A DNA stretch of 64,000 nt, taken from Epiperipatus broadwayi. Its lineage: Eukaryota > Onychophora > Udeonychophora > Euonychophora > Peripatidae. Below, in pieces: positions 32,523 to 43,890 of the stretch (positions within the stretch are counted from its first letter, which is position 1; each line of letters starts with the position of its first letter). The notes under the pieces were generated by a model. The model saw only the letters and a program-made list of their open reading frames with translations, did not search any database and had not been told where the DNA came from. The position numbers and the translations under genes are program-made. The stretch lies in contig JAQFVV010006208.1 of NCBI GenBank assembly GCA_028023455.1, positions 3,578,963 through 3,642,962 of the forward strand, read 5' to 3'.

Positions 32523-32715
32523 TATATAAAAGACACATTTTGCGGGTTCATCCATGTTAAAAATTTTTTTTAAATATTGATATACCGACGACGTTTCGAC
32601 TCCACAAGTCATCCCCAGTGGATGATTTGTGTGATCAAGTCGAAACGTCGTCGGTATATCAATATTTAAAAATTTTTTTTAACAGGGATGAAACTGCAAA
32701 ATATGTCTTTTATAT
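32523..32715. mobile_element. Family C foldback with ribozyme-like cores on both strands
   Basis: Arms run from TATATAAAAGACACATTTTG (32523) to AATATGTCTTTTATATATA (about 32715), with GATATACCGACGACGTTTCG and its complement CGAAACGTCGTCGGTATATC nearer the centre. The two hammerhead-like cores meet at 32612-32630. The palindrome is almost complete. Confidence 0.75.
32585..32625 (-). ncRNA. Hammerhead-like motif, family C
   Basis: Minus strand: CUGGGGA (complement of 32612-32618), perfect stem II GACU/AGUC with loop UGUGG, GAAAC (complement of 32593-32597), GUCGUC. Position A6 is G and no good stem I partner is visible, so it may be a fossil. The + strand mirror (GAAAC at 32642-32646) has a more damaged core. 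Confidence 0.5.
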
Positions 32716-32720
32716 ATATA

Positions 32721-35107
32721 TAATAACAATCAATCCTTAAAGCTATCAACAATCCTAACTGTAGTCAAAGCAACCTCCTTAAATAATAAAGATGGGACCA
32801 CTTTTATCCATCATCTGATATATTTTTATAGACACTAAAGATACTTGACCAAGGAGTGTGAGATTAATTAGGCAAAGAAGTTTAATCAGACCTCATTAAT
32901 GAAGCAAATGTAGCCTGTTCTGAAAATAGACTAATAAATAGTCAATTATAACGTTCAGATTTCGAAAGCAGACTAACAAATAGACATTTATATATATATA
33001 CTTTGTATGGAATTTGAAAATTTATAAATATTTGTTAGTCTGCTTCCAGAATCTAGAAGTTATAATTGACAATTTATTAGTCTGTTAATGTTTAAATTTC
33101 TTTGCATTATTAATCACACACTCCTTGGTCAAGTTATAATCTTTAGTACCTATATAAATATATCAGATCATAAATAAAGGTGATACCACCTTTATTGTTT
33201 AACCCTTTGAGACTGAAGCGCCCCTGCGAGCCCCTGAACAAAAATTTAGACTTTCAACTGAGTTGGCGTGGAAACGGTAAGTAGTACACTTACGGTTCTC
33301 AGATCATTCGATCGACCATTTTGTTACGGTTAAAATGAGCTATAACTTTTCTTTTTTATGATAAAATTTGGATTTTTATGAAAGTTTTTGTAAAATACAC
33401 TTTTTAATTTTTTTATTTTCCTTTTGTTTTTTAGATTTAATGACCGTAAATATGATTCATGGTCCATTGAACTTGTTTTTCAGTATAATAATTACGTTCA
33501 ATTATGTGAGGGCTTTTATAAGCTTTCTTAGTAGAAACAAATTTTTTAGTAAAAAAAAGGGTAAAGCTTAAAAATAAAAATAAAAGTTTATATCAAAAAC
33601 ATATATGGATTACTGTGGGATTTATATATAATAATAATGCCTTTTGATGCCTTCATAATTGGATTCTAATTTGAAAATGATGCTAGCATGTAGACGGGAT
33701 TCTGTGAGCATTCCTTTTATTATTATTTTTTTATTATTAATTATTGTTTTCGATAATTAAATATCATTAAAATAATATATATATGATACAATACAGGTGA
33801 AATAATATAAAAATGTTTATTTTAATATTTTTCTGACCTAGTTCTAGAACTCTCTTTTTATAAAAACGATCAACTTTTAGATAAAAAGCACATTTGAAAA
33901 TTAAGAATCTTTTACCTCAATTTGTTTTATGACCTACTTTTTATCACTTTTATATATAGATATAATATATATACAATATAATACAGGTGAAATAATATAA
34001 AAACGTTTTTTGAATTATTTTTCTCACCTAGTTTATAACTCTTTATTATATATATACACACATACAAAACAATATATATATACAATAGAATTATATATAT
34101 ATGCAAAAAAGAATATATATACGATAGAATTTGATATATACATATAGAAAACAATATATATATATACGATAGAATTTTAGACAATACATTTGAATAATAT
34201 AAAAACATGCACATCCACACTCATATCATATACCCTCAGACATCCACTCTCATATTTCATCTCCCACACACATATATAATCAGTGCTCATAATAAATTTG
34301 TTTATTTTGATATTTATTGATTTTTCTTGTTCATTTTATCTTGGAGAAATTTTTGCTTGATATTTATTTTTTGAGTACATTTTATTTAGTTGAAAAGAAT
34401 ACACATTTTAGGTCACACACTATTCCATTTTTCACTAATATAATATAATAAAAGTAATATATAATAATATTATACTATACTATACATTACTATATAATTT
34501 ACTAAAGTCCTCAACATCTTGTAAATTATTTCTGTTATTTTTTTCCCCACTAAAAACCAAACATATTTCTAACAGATACCTGCATGCAAGGACAACCAAA
34601 CATTTCTAGCATATACTCTGTTATAAAAGTAGAACATGTAGGGTGTCTAGTAAAAATGGAACTTACCATTCGCACTGTTTTTGTAATTTTTGCATAGAAA
34701 AATTATCTCAGGTAAGACATATTATATATCATTTTTTTCAGCATTTTGAGACGCATGTGATGAAGCTGTCTATGAAATTGTAATTTTAAGTTATACCTTT
34801 CAAAATTGAGAATTTGTGAACCAATGTAAAAATAAATATGTTTAAAAATGTAAAAAAATCTCCTTTTTTAATTTTTTTTTTGGTAATGACTATTTTATCA
34901 GCTTTATTACATTCTTTCATATTTGCACTTTCTAAAAATGTATATATATATATTTATATTTATTGTAATAAATTAGAAATTTCATTTAAAATTATATGTC
35001 CTGTAATTTTTTTTGACATTCAAAATGGCCATCGAGGTCCCTAAGGGTTAAAGAGGTTGCCTTGACTACAGGTTGAGATTGTTGATAGCTTAAGAATTGA
35101 TTGTTAT
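32721..35107. repeat. Foldback element whose right arm is split by an insertion
   Basis: The left arm is 32721-32985. The right arm is 33015-33202 plus 35052-35107. Removing 33203-35051 restores continuous complementarity (CTTTATTGTTTAA joined to AGAGGTTGCC, matching the left arm's AGGAGGTTGC complement). Outer ends are TAATAACAATCAATCC and GAATTGATTGTTATC. Confidence 0.88.
33203..35047. mobile_element. piggyBac-like non-autonomous element with TTAA target duplication
   Basis: A 1,845-bp insertion flanked by TTAA at 33199-33202 and 35048-35051. Its ends are CCCTTTGAG and, in reverse, CCCTTAGGG. piggyBac elements insert at TTAA and begin with CCC, so the class is well supported. No transposase is recognisable; the interior is AT-rich with TATA microsatellites and an internal direct repeat (33777-33860 and 33965-34050, sharing ATACAGGTGAAATAATATAA). 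A short family D scrap lies at about 34210-34290. Confidence 0.8.
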
Positions 35108-35188
35108 CATCTACATTTATAAACGTATTAAAGCCTTTAGTAATTGACTTTATTGTCTTAGTAAATATATATATATTTTTACTTGAAG

Positions 35189-35409
35189 GTACTGGATTAT
35201 TAAAGCAGTGGCTGATCGAGGCTGATTCTGGCTTTCACAATTCCGAGAGCGCACATAGTATTAATACTATAAATCTTCAAGTTAAAATCAGGCAAATCAT
35301 TAGCACCTTACATTTCAAGCAAGAAAAACTTCAGATAATGTGGGAAAGACGACTTCATGAGTTAAAATGTGATGTTGAATTTGAAGATCTTGAAAAAGGA
35401 ATGAAGAAA
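35189..35409 (+). CDS. SESTD1: SESTD1-like exon 4 (spectrin-like repeat region)
   Basis: A 221-nt exon entering at phase 1 and leaving at phase 0, between a T-rich ...CTTGAAG acceptor and the donor GTAAAA. It completes the glycine codon from exon 3 and encodes TGLLKQWLIEADSGF, then LHFKQEKLQIMWERRLHELK and DVEFEDLEKGMKK. The pattern of a leucine-rich helix, then QxxW, then a K/R-L-x-L helix is typical of the first-to-second spectrin repeat boundary in the SESTD1/Trio group. Frame continuity with both neighbours is exact. The donor is weak, which adds slight doubt to the 3' end. Confidence 0.87.
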
Positions 35410-35600
35410 GTAAAATATTTTTAAACAAATTGATTTAAAAAGAATAATAATAATTAAATTTATATTAAATTAACAAATAATATATTTTTTAGATGTGGTT
35501 CAGTAGTTTTTTGTTGTTGTTTCCATTAAGATATATATATATATATTAAATAAAAACAAGTTAAAATTTTTTTAACCTGCCTATAGCTTGCATTTTATGA

Positions 35601-35768
35601 ACACAGATGGAGCTTTACCAATAGCCCATTCAAGCTTGTTTACAAAAAATGCTTGAAACCATGGTTTAAAGGTTAGGGACAATTTGAAAGAGAGATTGAA
35701 TTTTCGATTCTCTCTCAGCATTTTTTGTAAACAAGCTTGAGTGGGCTATTGGTAAAGCTCCCTCTGTG
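35601..35768. repeat. Small foldback, 52-bp arms
   Basis: Arms 35601-35652 and 35717-35768 (GGAGCTTTACCAATAGCCCA and complement) enclose about 64 bp containing CTTGAAACCATGG. A related outer end (AGCTATTGGTACACCCTC) occurs in family E at about 47670, linking this to the ribozyme-bearing foldbacks. Confidence 0.85.
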
Positions 35769-35779
35769 ATCATATATAT

Positions 35780-35960
35780 ATAATGAATGTGCTAATCACT
35801 CTAAACAAGCTTTTTTTTTTATTATGATAAATACTACAAGAGAAGGCATTCAAATCATCTTTATCTAGGATTGTCCCCACTGTTAGACCAGTTTCAAGAG
35901 ACTTCTTGCTCTCATACTCATAACTGCTGTTATTAAAACAGCATTTTAGAAAAGAAAATT
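35780..35960 (-). mobile_element. Family B/Penelope-motif fragment
   Basis: Shares ATAATGAATGTGCTAAT and AGCATTCAAA.TC.TTATCTA with family B. It merges with the hairpin motif seen beside Penelope-like fragments (CAGTTTC...CTCATACTCATA). No intact CUGANGA is visible. Confidence 0.5.
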
Positions 35961-35964
35961 TATG

Positions 35965-36470
35965 CAAAGTGATGCAAATAATTTATAACTGCCATTTTTG
36001 GGACAGGGCAAAGCGGGCTTCTTCTATTAATAGACTTAAGGATCGCTTGCTATATGAAACACTTCTGTAATCTTGCATTTAGCATCGTGTCTTTCTGAGC
36101 AAACAATGTTGGCAGATGTGGGTTCGAATGTGTGTCCTGTTGTTTTTTCATGCTTAAAAAAGATGGAATTGCCTTCTTGCTTGGTTTTATTGTACAGGTA
36201 TTTGTGCTGAGCCACTGTGTTGGCAATGTTGGTCCTAGTCTCACCATAATATGTGACCTGGCAGTTGGCTTGTGGGCAGATCATTTTGTACACGACCTGA
36301 GGCATGAGCTCAGGTGAGATTATATCCTTGGAATTATTGGTAAGTCTGTTCGTATTCAGGGGTGAACCATATGTGATGATGAAGTCTTTAGATAGCTTAT
36401 TGTTTCTTTTATGAATGATATAATAAAAATTCAAAGGATTAGAGTTTTTATCCTCTAAAGATTTTTAATC
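35965..36470 (-). pseudogene. Penelope-like GIY-YIG endonuclease fragment
   Basis: The minus-strand frame 36434-36036 is open for 132 codons: NNKLSKDFIITYGSPLNTNR (linker), VVYKMICPQANCQVTYYGET (GIY-YIG core start and YxGET), FKHEKTTGHTFEPTSANIVC and CSERHDAKCKITEVFHIASD (conserved H and catalytic E). The usual CCHH-type spacing C..(A)NC is present. The RT domain is absent, so this is a 5'-truncated copy. It is relatively young, since the endonuclease part has no stop. Confidence 0.85.
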
Positions 36471-39400
36471 CTGCCCGTAGTTTGGCCCTTTTAGTTTTTT
36501 TGTGAAACTTTTTTTTCCATTAGCGCACTAATATATTCTTTATTCAAACGTTATTTGTTAACTGCAAAGTTAATGTTTGAAAGAGTATGTTTATATATTT
36601 TACTCACTAGCCAATTCCTTTCATTTGTGCTTTATACATTTGTAAAATAGATCCCATATATGCATAGTAGATTTCAATTGTAATTCCACATAAAATGTAG
36701 CAGTGGAATTTCATGATTGGACTAGTTAGTCAATAGTCCGTTAATTTTGGTGATCCTCGGTTCTGCTCTGCTTTAATAATTTCTTCAGTTGGACTAATTT
36801 GTCTACTTCACACGTATTGGGCTATGAAATCATGGGGAAGCTTTTCTGCGTTATTTCTTCAGGATTTCAAATTCCACCGACATGGAGACTAACTGCAACT
36901 GTTATTCCTTTGAAATTAACTTTCTACTCACACTTCTCATTGAATCTCTGATGCTAATTTCTTTATTTGCACTATCAAGTTTGTGTTCCCTTTTTCTTCT
37001 TTAAGTCATCCACTGTTCTTTTCAGTATCTCAAGATATTTCATCTAACTCTTTAGCCATATTTTGACTGCCTCTTCATTGTTATCATTTGTGGCTGTTTT
37101 ATATTGACATTGATATTCTTCAGTTCATTTATGATTTCTTTCACATCTTAGTTGAGTATTAACTGTCATTCACTGATATCTCTTATTGTTTAATCCTCCC
37201 TTCTTCATTATTACTTTCAATACCTTTCTTCTTCTTCCCTAATTTCTATTCTGCCTGACGTGACTGTTCCTTTTTCTTCTTCATACTCCTAAACATTACA
37301 TGATCACCACCTCTTATACTTGCTTATAACTGTTATTAAAAACAGACAAAACTCTCCATACAGTAGTGGCACTACTGTGTGGAGAGTTTTGCCTATTTTT
37401 TTTCTTCACACTCCTGCTGCACAATTTGTTTTTACTCTCTGGCATCTTTCTGTATATACTTTTGTACTATTTATTTTATAGAGATCTCTAGTTGATATTA
37501 TATCTTTTCATTATACATTATATTTCTTTACAAATTTTATCTATGACATATTGTAATTCAGTTCTCATTTGTTCCATTTTATTCTTTGGTTGTTGCTGTT
37601 TATGTTTTCTTGTTATTTTGATGAAGTATTACGAAGTTCCTTCATCTCTAATGTTGTATTTACTTGTTTGAATATCAGGCTCTCTACCTCATAGATAGCA
37701 ATTTGAGACAATTCTGGTCTCTACATTATTTTATTCACTTGTTAATCTCCCTTGTTCTTCTGTCATCTCTTCAGGTTTTTTTTTATCTTTCCACTTTTGG
37801 CTACTGACTGTTATTCTTCATGCTGCATATCATGTAATTGAACCAGCTTTTATCTTTTTATACTTTGGGTCTTCTTTTTTATCCCCCCCCCCTTTTCCTC
37901 TTCCATTTTTAATTATGATTTTGCTATCTTTCCTGGAGCATTACGACTAACCTTATTCCAATGCTAAAATCTTCTACATGCTGAATGAATCATCTTTTCT
38001 TCCATATCGTTTATTCGGTTTATATGGATGTTCTTAGATTTATTTATTTATTTTTTGAACTGCTACTTTTGTTCAACTATGCAACTTTTAGATAAATCGG
38101 CTCTCTAATATTTACTACATTTAGCTCTTCATGTTCTTCTGTGTGTTGAATGACATATGCAATCAACTCTTGGCCAGTATAATCATATCTCATCTTGGTC
38201 ATGCCATTTAAATAGATATTTTTTTAGTTGTTTCTACTTTTTCTTTTATCAAAACTGCTATTATCAAATCTTATACTGCCTTTGAAATAGTAAATCCTAT
38301 CTTTCAAGATGTGTTTATATATATATATCAAAACTTGCATTGGTTATGCCATTCATTATATCTAGTATGTACCAGTATAATCTACTTATCATCATTGTCA
38401 CTTGTCTGATTCATTACTAAAATAATGTATATACCATACCATTCTTCAGATATCTGGCTCTGGTTCTACATATAGATGGTTTTGTTTCCACTTCCATTCC
38501 AATCCAGTAAACTATTCAAAACAATTTCCAACAATAACACATGATTTATTAATATTTTAGTAATAAATAATATACATATAATTATGATTAAGACATTTTT
38601 AAATATTATTTCTCCTTTCTCAGTTTAAATACTGGTTACTTTTTAACAGTATATGGTTTTATGATTTCCATATTTTTAATTATCTCTTCATTATTGTTAA
38701 TAGAATTAGTTTTTATTTTCATTTACCTTTTAAAAAAGCCCTAGTTATGTTCATGATGTATCTTTTGAGGATCCTCATTCTTAAACAAAATGTGTGTGTG
38801 TGACAGTTTATGTAGGTTTTCTTTTATCATTTTTACTTATATATCCTACACAGAATCCTGTTAAACATAATCTAACTTATTCTATTCTTTTAAGCAAGTA
38901 TATTTTAATATGCAAGTAAATAACTTATAATTACAATGTGTTGATGATCAAACTCACCGTAGTATAACCGAACATCAATTGTCCATTATTTAAGACTTCC
39001 TCTTATATCGAATCATTCATGTTCAAATGTATATTCTACCCAAGGCAGAATATCGATTTAGAATAACGTAACTCCAAACTGCTGCTATGCATAGCAATTA
39101 TCGCTTATAACTCACATTATTATGCATATGTTATTTGGAATAACTCCCAAATACTATTTCATGTGTATAATATCAAAACAATATCTATTATAAAACCTTT
39201 GTTGACTTAATAATATTATTTCATTTGAATGATTTAACAAACAAACTTCTCTTTTAAATTTAAATAAATGGCATTATACAAATAAATACTTTCTTTAATT
39301 ATTAACTGCTCTGTTCTTATTATGTCTCGGTGTAATGCCATTTTATTCTGATAAACTCCAGGACAACATTCTCTAATCATTGTTTTCTGTACCAAAATGA

Positions 39401-39761
39401 CTACCCACTTGAACACACATGGATTGGAACAACCTTTTATCATCTACTATCAATTCACACAAATTAACTGGCATACATTATCTCAGCCACGTTTACTTAA
39501 AATTCATAGTAAGTTAAAAAAAATATAACAACTTTCAACTTTAGCTATATATTTGCACTTGCACATCTACTTAAACATAAATGTATTTTGTATAACCATT
39601 ATATTTGATACCTATACGCTTTACCGTCTTTAAATTATTACATTATAAATTTCTATGATATCATTATAAACATTGGATTGCATTATTAAACAAATATCAT
39701 TGCACCTTGTTTTAGATTAAACTTATTACTCTGTTTAGAAATAATTTAAAAGGAACTAAAT
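36471..39761. other. Intronic DNA with a long pyrimidine-rich tract and a family A scrap
   Basis: 36900-38450 is C/T-rich on the + strand. Its complement reads as broken charged, helix-forming peptides, possibly a decayed LINE ORF1, but I cannot assign it. At 37290-37405 is a family A terminal palindrome (ACATGATCACCACCTCTTAT ... GGAGAGTTTTGCC) without a ribozyme. From 38450 on nothing is recognised. Confidence 0.4.
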
Positions 39762-40400
39762 TGTGCTATGTTTAGAAATAATATAAAAAGAAAAGTTAAT
39801 ATATATTTTATGAAAGTAAAATATTTCATGTAAGATAAGTGAGCTTAGATATTTTCATTATTAGAAAATATTTGTATTTAATTAATGATCAAAGAATTAG
39901 ATAAAAGTTGAGATCAGTTAAGCTAACTATAATTAAAAGAATTGTTCCCCTTCCAGAAATAGAAGTAGTATTAAAAGTAATTAGATTACAATCTGAATCT
40001 AAAAATTTCCATGGTATGCGAAGGTAAATTGTAAGATTAAATAGCATTGCTACCTTGGAATAATAAACATGATAAAAGCACATGCACAAGGATGGAATAC
40101 ATGTATGCGCACATACTCGCATCATTGGAGCTGCTTTGTGTTGTGAACTAAGGACAACTGCAAGGCTGAAGTACAAGGGCAATACCAGTGGCTATAGATT
40201 CTAAAGTGAACCTAAGGACTTTTACAGGCCACATCAATCAGCCGTATTATTTTATAAACTTCCTCCATAATCGCATATATGTGTTATTTTAATCTTGGCT
40301 AAATAAATGTCAATTATTAATTAAAATTATTTGTATGATATTTATTTCTGCTTGTCCGTTCACTTTTATCACGACTGCAGTCCTAATGATGGTAGTACCC
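39762..40400 (+). mobile_element. 5' LTR of a Ty3/gypsy element (3' end approximate)
   Basis: TGTGCTATGTTTAGAAATA onward matches 42972-43145 over about 170 bp (ATGAAAGTAAAATATTTC, GATATTTT, TTTAATTAATGATCAAA). A possible AATAAA lies at about 40300. The downstream limit is inferred from where gag-like sequence and a TACCCAGCAG primer-site-like region begin. Confidence 0.6.
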
Positions 40401-40689
40401 AGCAGAAAAATGGTGCAGTCATCCGGATAGATTTCAAATCGTAAGTTAAAACTGTAATAGTCAGTGATAGAATTTGAGCTCCGCTAGAAACTGTTGTAGT
40501 TGGTAATAGGTTTTAGCCATAATTAGAAAACTAGTCGAAGGGGAAGTTAACTAGTGAACAAATCTATGTAATCATGAAAAAAAAAAATTTAGTTGTTATA
40601 TTTTAGATTAGAGTATTTAACGTAAATAGTTCTTTCAATTGGTCAATTTATCTTAAGAGGATAGAAAAACTTTTTTTTTTTTAATTATA

Positions 40690-41000
40690 AACGGAATTTT
40701 TATTGACCCCATTAAAGTTGCCACATTATGTTGGGCAGGCCAAAATGTAACTGAAATTGCAAATCGGCTATGCAATCATGAGAATCCAGAGAAGTTGCCA
40801 TATGCAATAGTAGTGGGAAAATTAAATAACTATTTTGTCCACAGCCTACAAAACATAGCGTGTTTACATTTTAGAAATAGACGGCAAGATAAGGGGGAAA
40901 AATTACATGATTATGATCCGGCATTGAGAGGGCTTGCTAAAAGTTGTAAATATGGAGACGGTCTTAAGGGCATTGCTTGAACAATTACTTTGAGGAATGT
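40690..41000 (+). pseudogene. Gypsy gag-like fragment
   Basis: Frame 40795-40980 and nearby give HFRNRRQDKGEKLHDYDPAL and LRGLAKSCKYGDGLKGIA. This resembles the gag segment F..R.Q...E....Y...L..LAK.C.FG. of Ty3/gypsy elements, which precedes the R(D/E)..V.G block. Only about 100 codons remain. Confidence 0.65.
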
Positions 41001-41324
41001 TCCATGATAGGCTTAGCCAGTAGTTACTGCCGTCTAGAAATTTAACTTAGGAGGAGGCAATTAAAATGGGAGTAGCCAATGAAATTGTAATAGTCTAATC
41101 GAAAAAATTTTGAAATTTTGGTAATAGCAATGAAAGTAGTGTTTTCATAAAGAAAACTGAGAGTAAAAATCTGTTAAAAGCAATTTGAAAGAGTTAGTTA
41201 GTTATTGTTGTGGGAAGGTTACATGGCTCAGAAGTATAAATGGAATAAGGAGCATTATAGAGCCTTTGGGAGTGTGGGCTATTTAGAAAGAGTATGTAAC
41301 ACAAAAATATAATAAAAAAAACAA

Positions 41325-41460
41325 ACTTAAAAAAAAAAAAAAAAAAAAATATAAAACAAAAAAAATAACAAAACAAAATAAAAAAACCAAAAATCCTAAC
41401 CAAAAAACAAAACAAAAAAATAAAAAAAAAAAAAAAAATAGGAAAAAAAAAATAAAAATA
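41325..41460. repeat. A-rich low-complexity tract
   Basis: Long A runs broken by C, T and G (AAACAAAAAAAATAAC and similar). It lies inside the gypsy remnant and may mark a deletion or a poly(A)-type insertion. Confidence 0.85.
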
Positions 41461-41759
41461 ATATAATTTAATAAAATAAATTTACATAATCAATAATAAT
41501 AAATACAACCACACCTTTATATTTTTTTTTTTTACCATATTATTAAGAGAAAGAATATTTAAAAACCCCGGGGATTTTTCTTAAATATTATAATTATTTT
41601 GAATTTATAAAATTTTGTTATTTAATTCTTATGAAATTCGGGTGGTTTGGGATATAGCGGTAAAAATTTATAAAAAAGTAAGTTTAAGGGGGAAATAGAA
41701 TCTTTCTCAGAAGAAATAAGCAAAAACATGAAATTAAAAAAATATCCAGATGATTTTGG

Positions 41760-42720
41760 AATTAAATTTTAAAAGGGGAAGTTAATAAAACATGCAGATA
41801 CACTTTCAAGAGTTCCAATTAAGTCAGAACCAGAGGATAATGAACCAACTATTAATTATATAGATAACTGGAATATTGATGTAATAGCAAAAAATAGTGA
41901 GTTGGACCAAAGCTGATAAAAGATATAAATTGCTAATCCAATGGATCAGCAAAGGCTGGCCTAGCCAGCACCCCGAACTGCTTTATAAATCTATATGGAA
42001 TATAAGAGAAAAACTCCATACACAAAAGGTGCATGTTAGTAAGGGTGTTAATACCAAACAGTGGTCATCGTCAAATTTTACAACTGATTCATCAGTCATC
42101 CTGGCATAGTAGAGGCTAAAGCGCACTCATAGTTATGGATGATGGTCTGGTATCAATAAAGAAAAATTTGTGAAAATTTGTAATAAATGCCAATGATCAT
42201 AACATGTCAGAGAAAAAATATATAGCTTGGCCATTGGTCGAAAATTCTTGGAATCATGTTCACATTAATCATGCTGAACCATTCCATGGGTATATTTTCT
42301 TAGTGGTATCAATGCTTATTCAAAACAGACTGTATAGGATCATGAAGAACACCGATAAAGAAGAAACAATTGAAAAACTTAAAAGATATATGTTCTTTCC
42401 ATGGTTTTCCAGAGACATCGGTATCAGATAATGGCACTAGTTTTACATCCAATAGATTCAAGGAATTTCTGAAAGAATAGGGATTGGACATATTTTCAGG
42501 CTTCCTTACCATCCGGAGTCAAATGACATTGCGGAAAAGCAGTCCAAATGCTAAAATAAATATTATAAACGGGACTGCAAATATTCAATAAACTTTATAC
42601 ACTTCTTTTCTATCATCACAATACGCCTTAGACTAGTACTGATAAATCTCCTGTTGAGATGATGTTTGGGCGGAAAAGTCACATAAAGCTGATGCTAATT
42701 CACCCGATGAAAATTATGAG
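41760..42720 (+). pseudogene. Gypsy RNase H end and integrase fragment
   Basis: KHADTLSRVPIKSEPEDN is the classic N.ADALSR end of RNase H. The frame 42204-42431 gives WNHVHINHAEPFHGYIFLVV (integrase W..vHiDfagP..G..FLvvvD). A shifted frame gives SDNGTSFTSNRFKEF (the catalytic DNGxxFTS block), then NIINGT and PVEMMFGRK. Frameshifts and stops separate these pieces. Catalytic aspartate positions are only partly kept (HIN for HID). Confidence 0.8.
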
Positions 42721-42971
42721 TTAGACACAAGTAATACTGTGGAAGGGAGACAAAATTTGAACCAGAGATCTCATTAGAAAATACTGAATGGAAGGTGTCA
42801 TTAAAGAACACCTATCCAGGCAAATCGTAATTGTTAAAACTGAAATTGGAAAAATTAAGTGAAAACATAAATCATGTCAGGTGATTCAGAGAAGAAATCA
42901 AACTAAAAGTATTGTCATATCAGACATTGAGAAATCGGAATCAGCGGAAGTAAGCAAAGTGAAGGGGGTTT

Positions 42972-43145
42972 TGGTACGTTTAGAAAGAATGCAAAAAGAA
43001 ATTTATATATATATTTTATTAAAGTAAAATATTTCAGATAAGCAAGCTTAGATATTTTTGTTAGTAGAAAATATTTGTGTTTAATTAATGATCAAATAAT
43101 TAAACAAATGTAGAGATCAATTAAGCTGATTATAAATTAAAAGTT
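42972..43145 (+). mobile_element. Partial 3' LTR of the gypsy element
   Basis: TGGTACGTTTAGAAAGAATG onward matches the first about 170 bp of the 5' LTR, directly after a polypurine tract. It stops matching near 43145, so the LTR is truncated. Confidence 0.7.
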
Positions 43146-43355
43146 ATCTGATTGAGTTCTCAATTCGAGATGAATTATGTTCAGTGATGAGATAATTTTT
43201 TTTCCTTGCGTTAATATGTGGGGTTAGTTTTTATTTTGCAGTTGAATTAATTAATTAATTTGCTAGAATCTTTAAAGTTTAGAAGAGCTATAATTTTCTG
43301 TATATATTTACATATAAATATGCATATTTCTAAGGTATATTTATAATTAATTTAG

Positions 43356-43475
43356 GTAATTGATTGGATTATTGGACCAGCCAGAAAATTATTTGCTACA
43401 CAAAACATCGGTACATGTCTTCAAACCACAGAGGAATGTCTAAAACAGCATGAACAACTGGAATCAATATGTTCT
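43356..43475 (+). CDS. SESTD1: SESTD1-like exon 5 (second spectrin-like repeat)
   Basis: A 120-nt exon of 40 codons, phase 0 at both ends, between AATTTAG and the donor GTACGT. It encodes VIDWIIGPARKLFATQNIGT and then TTEECLKQHEQLESICS. Spectrin-type repeats in SESTD1 and Trio begin with a (V/F)xxW(I/L) helix and an IG turn, then a QxxH helix. SESTD1's own wording (VVNWLEGPG ... WGIG ... LQQKHEEIE) is closer than Trio's. Joins GMKK|VIDW and ICS|DYLS are in frame. The following intron is the longest in the window, 19.7 kb. Confidence 0.87.
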
Positions 43476-43890
43476 GTACGTAGAATAATTCATTTACTTA
43501 ATCAAAAATAAATATTTAGTTTTGTTTGTGTAATTGTTTTACAAATGGGCGTACAAATAGAGCAATCTGTTTTAAATTAAAGCATGAACGTATTAATTAT
43601 CCAGAAAATTATTTTTTTTAAAGAAGGAAATGTGTTTGATATATATCATTAACTTTTTTTTGCTTTAGTTTTGGAAATTTTATACAATGTTTATGTGAAA
43701 TTGCTAATTATATATAGCTATAAATTATTTAAATTAATAAAAAATAATGTGTATATTTTAAGCAATATAGAAATAAGAATTTATTATGAATTAAATTTAA
43801 TGGTAACATAGATTTGAATAATTATCACAAATAATAATCATACATAAAAAGCCTTTCTCGGCACATGATCTAGTACTTTTTTCAAATGTT

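Larger units (their letters stand above)
39762..43145 (+). mobile_element. Ty3/gypsy LTR retrotransposon, decayed
   Basis: From left to right: 5' LTR, gag remnant (40690-41000), an A-rich block, RNase H end plus integrase (41760-42720), a GAAGGGGG polypurine tract (42961-42968), and a partial 3' LTR from 42972. The protease and most of the RT are missing or deleted. It is an old endogenous element with many stops and no complete protein. Confidence 0.78.

Noticed and set aside
36900-38450. Antisense LINE ORF1
   Set aside because: Charged helical peptides on the complement are suggestive but too broken and generic to name.
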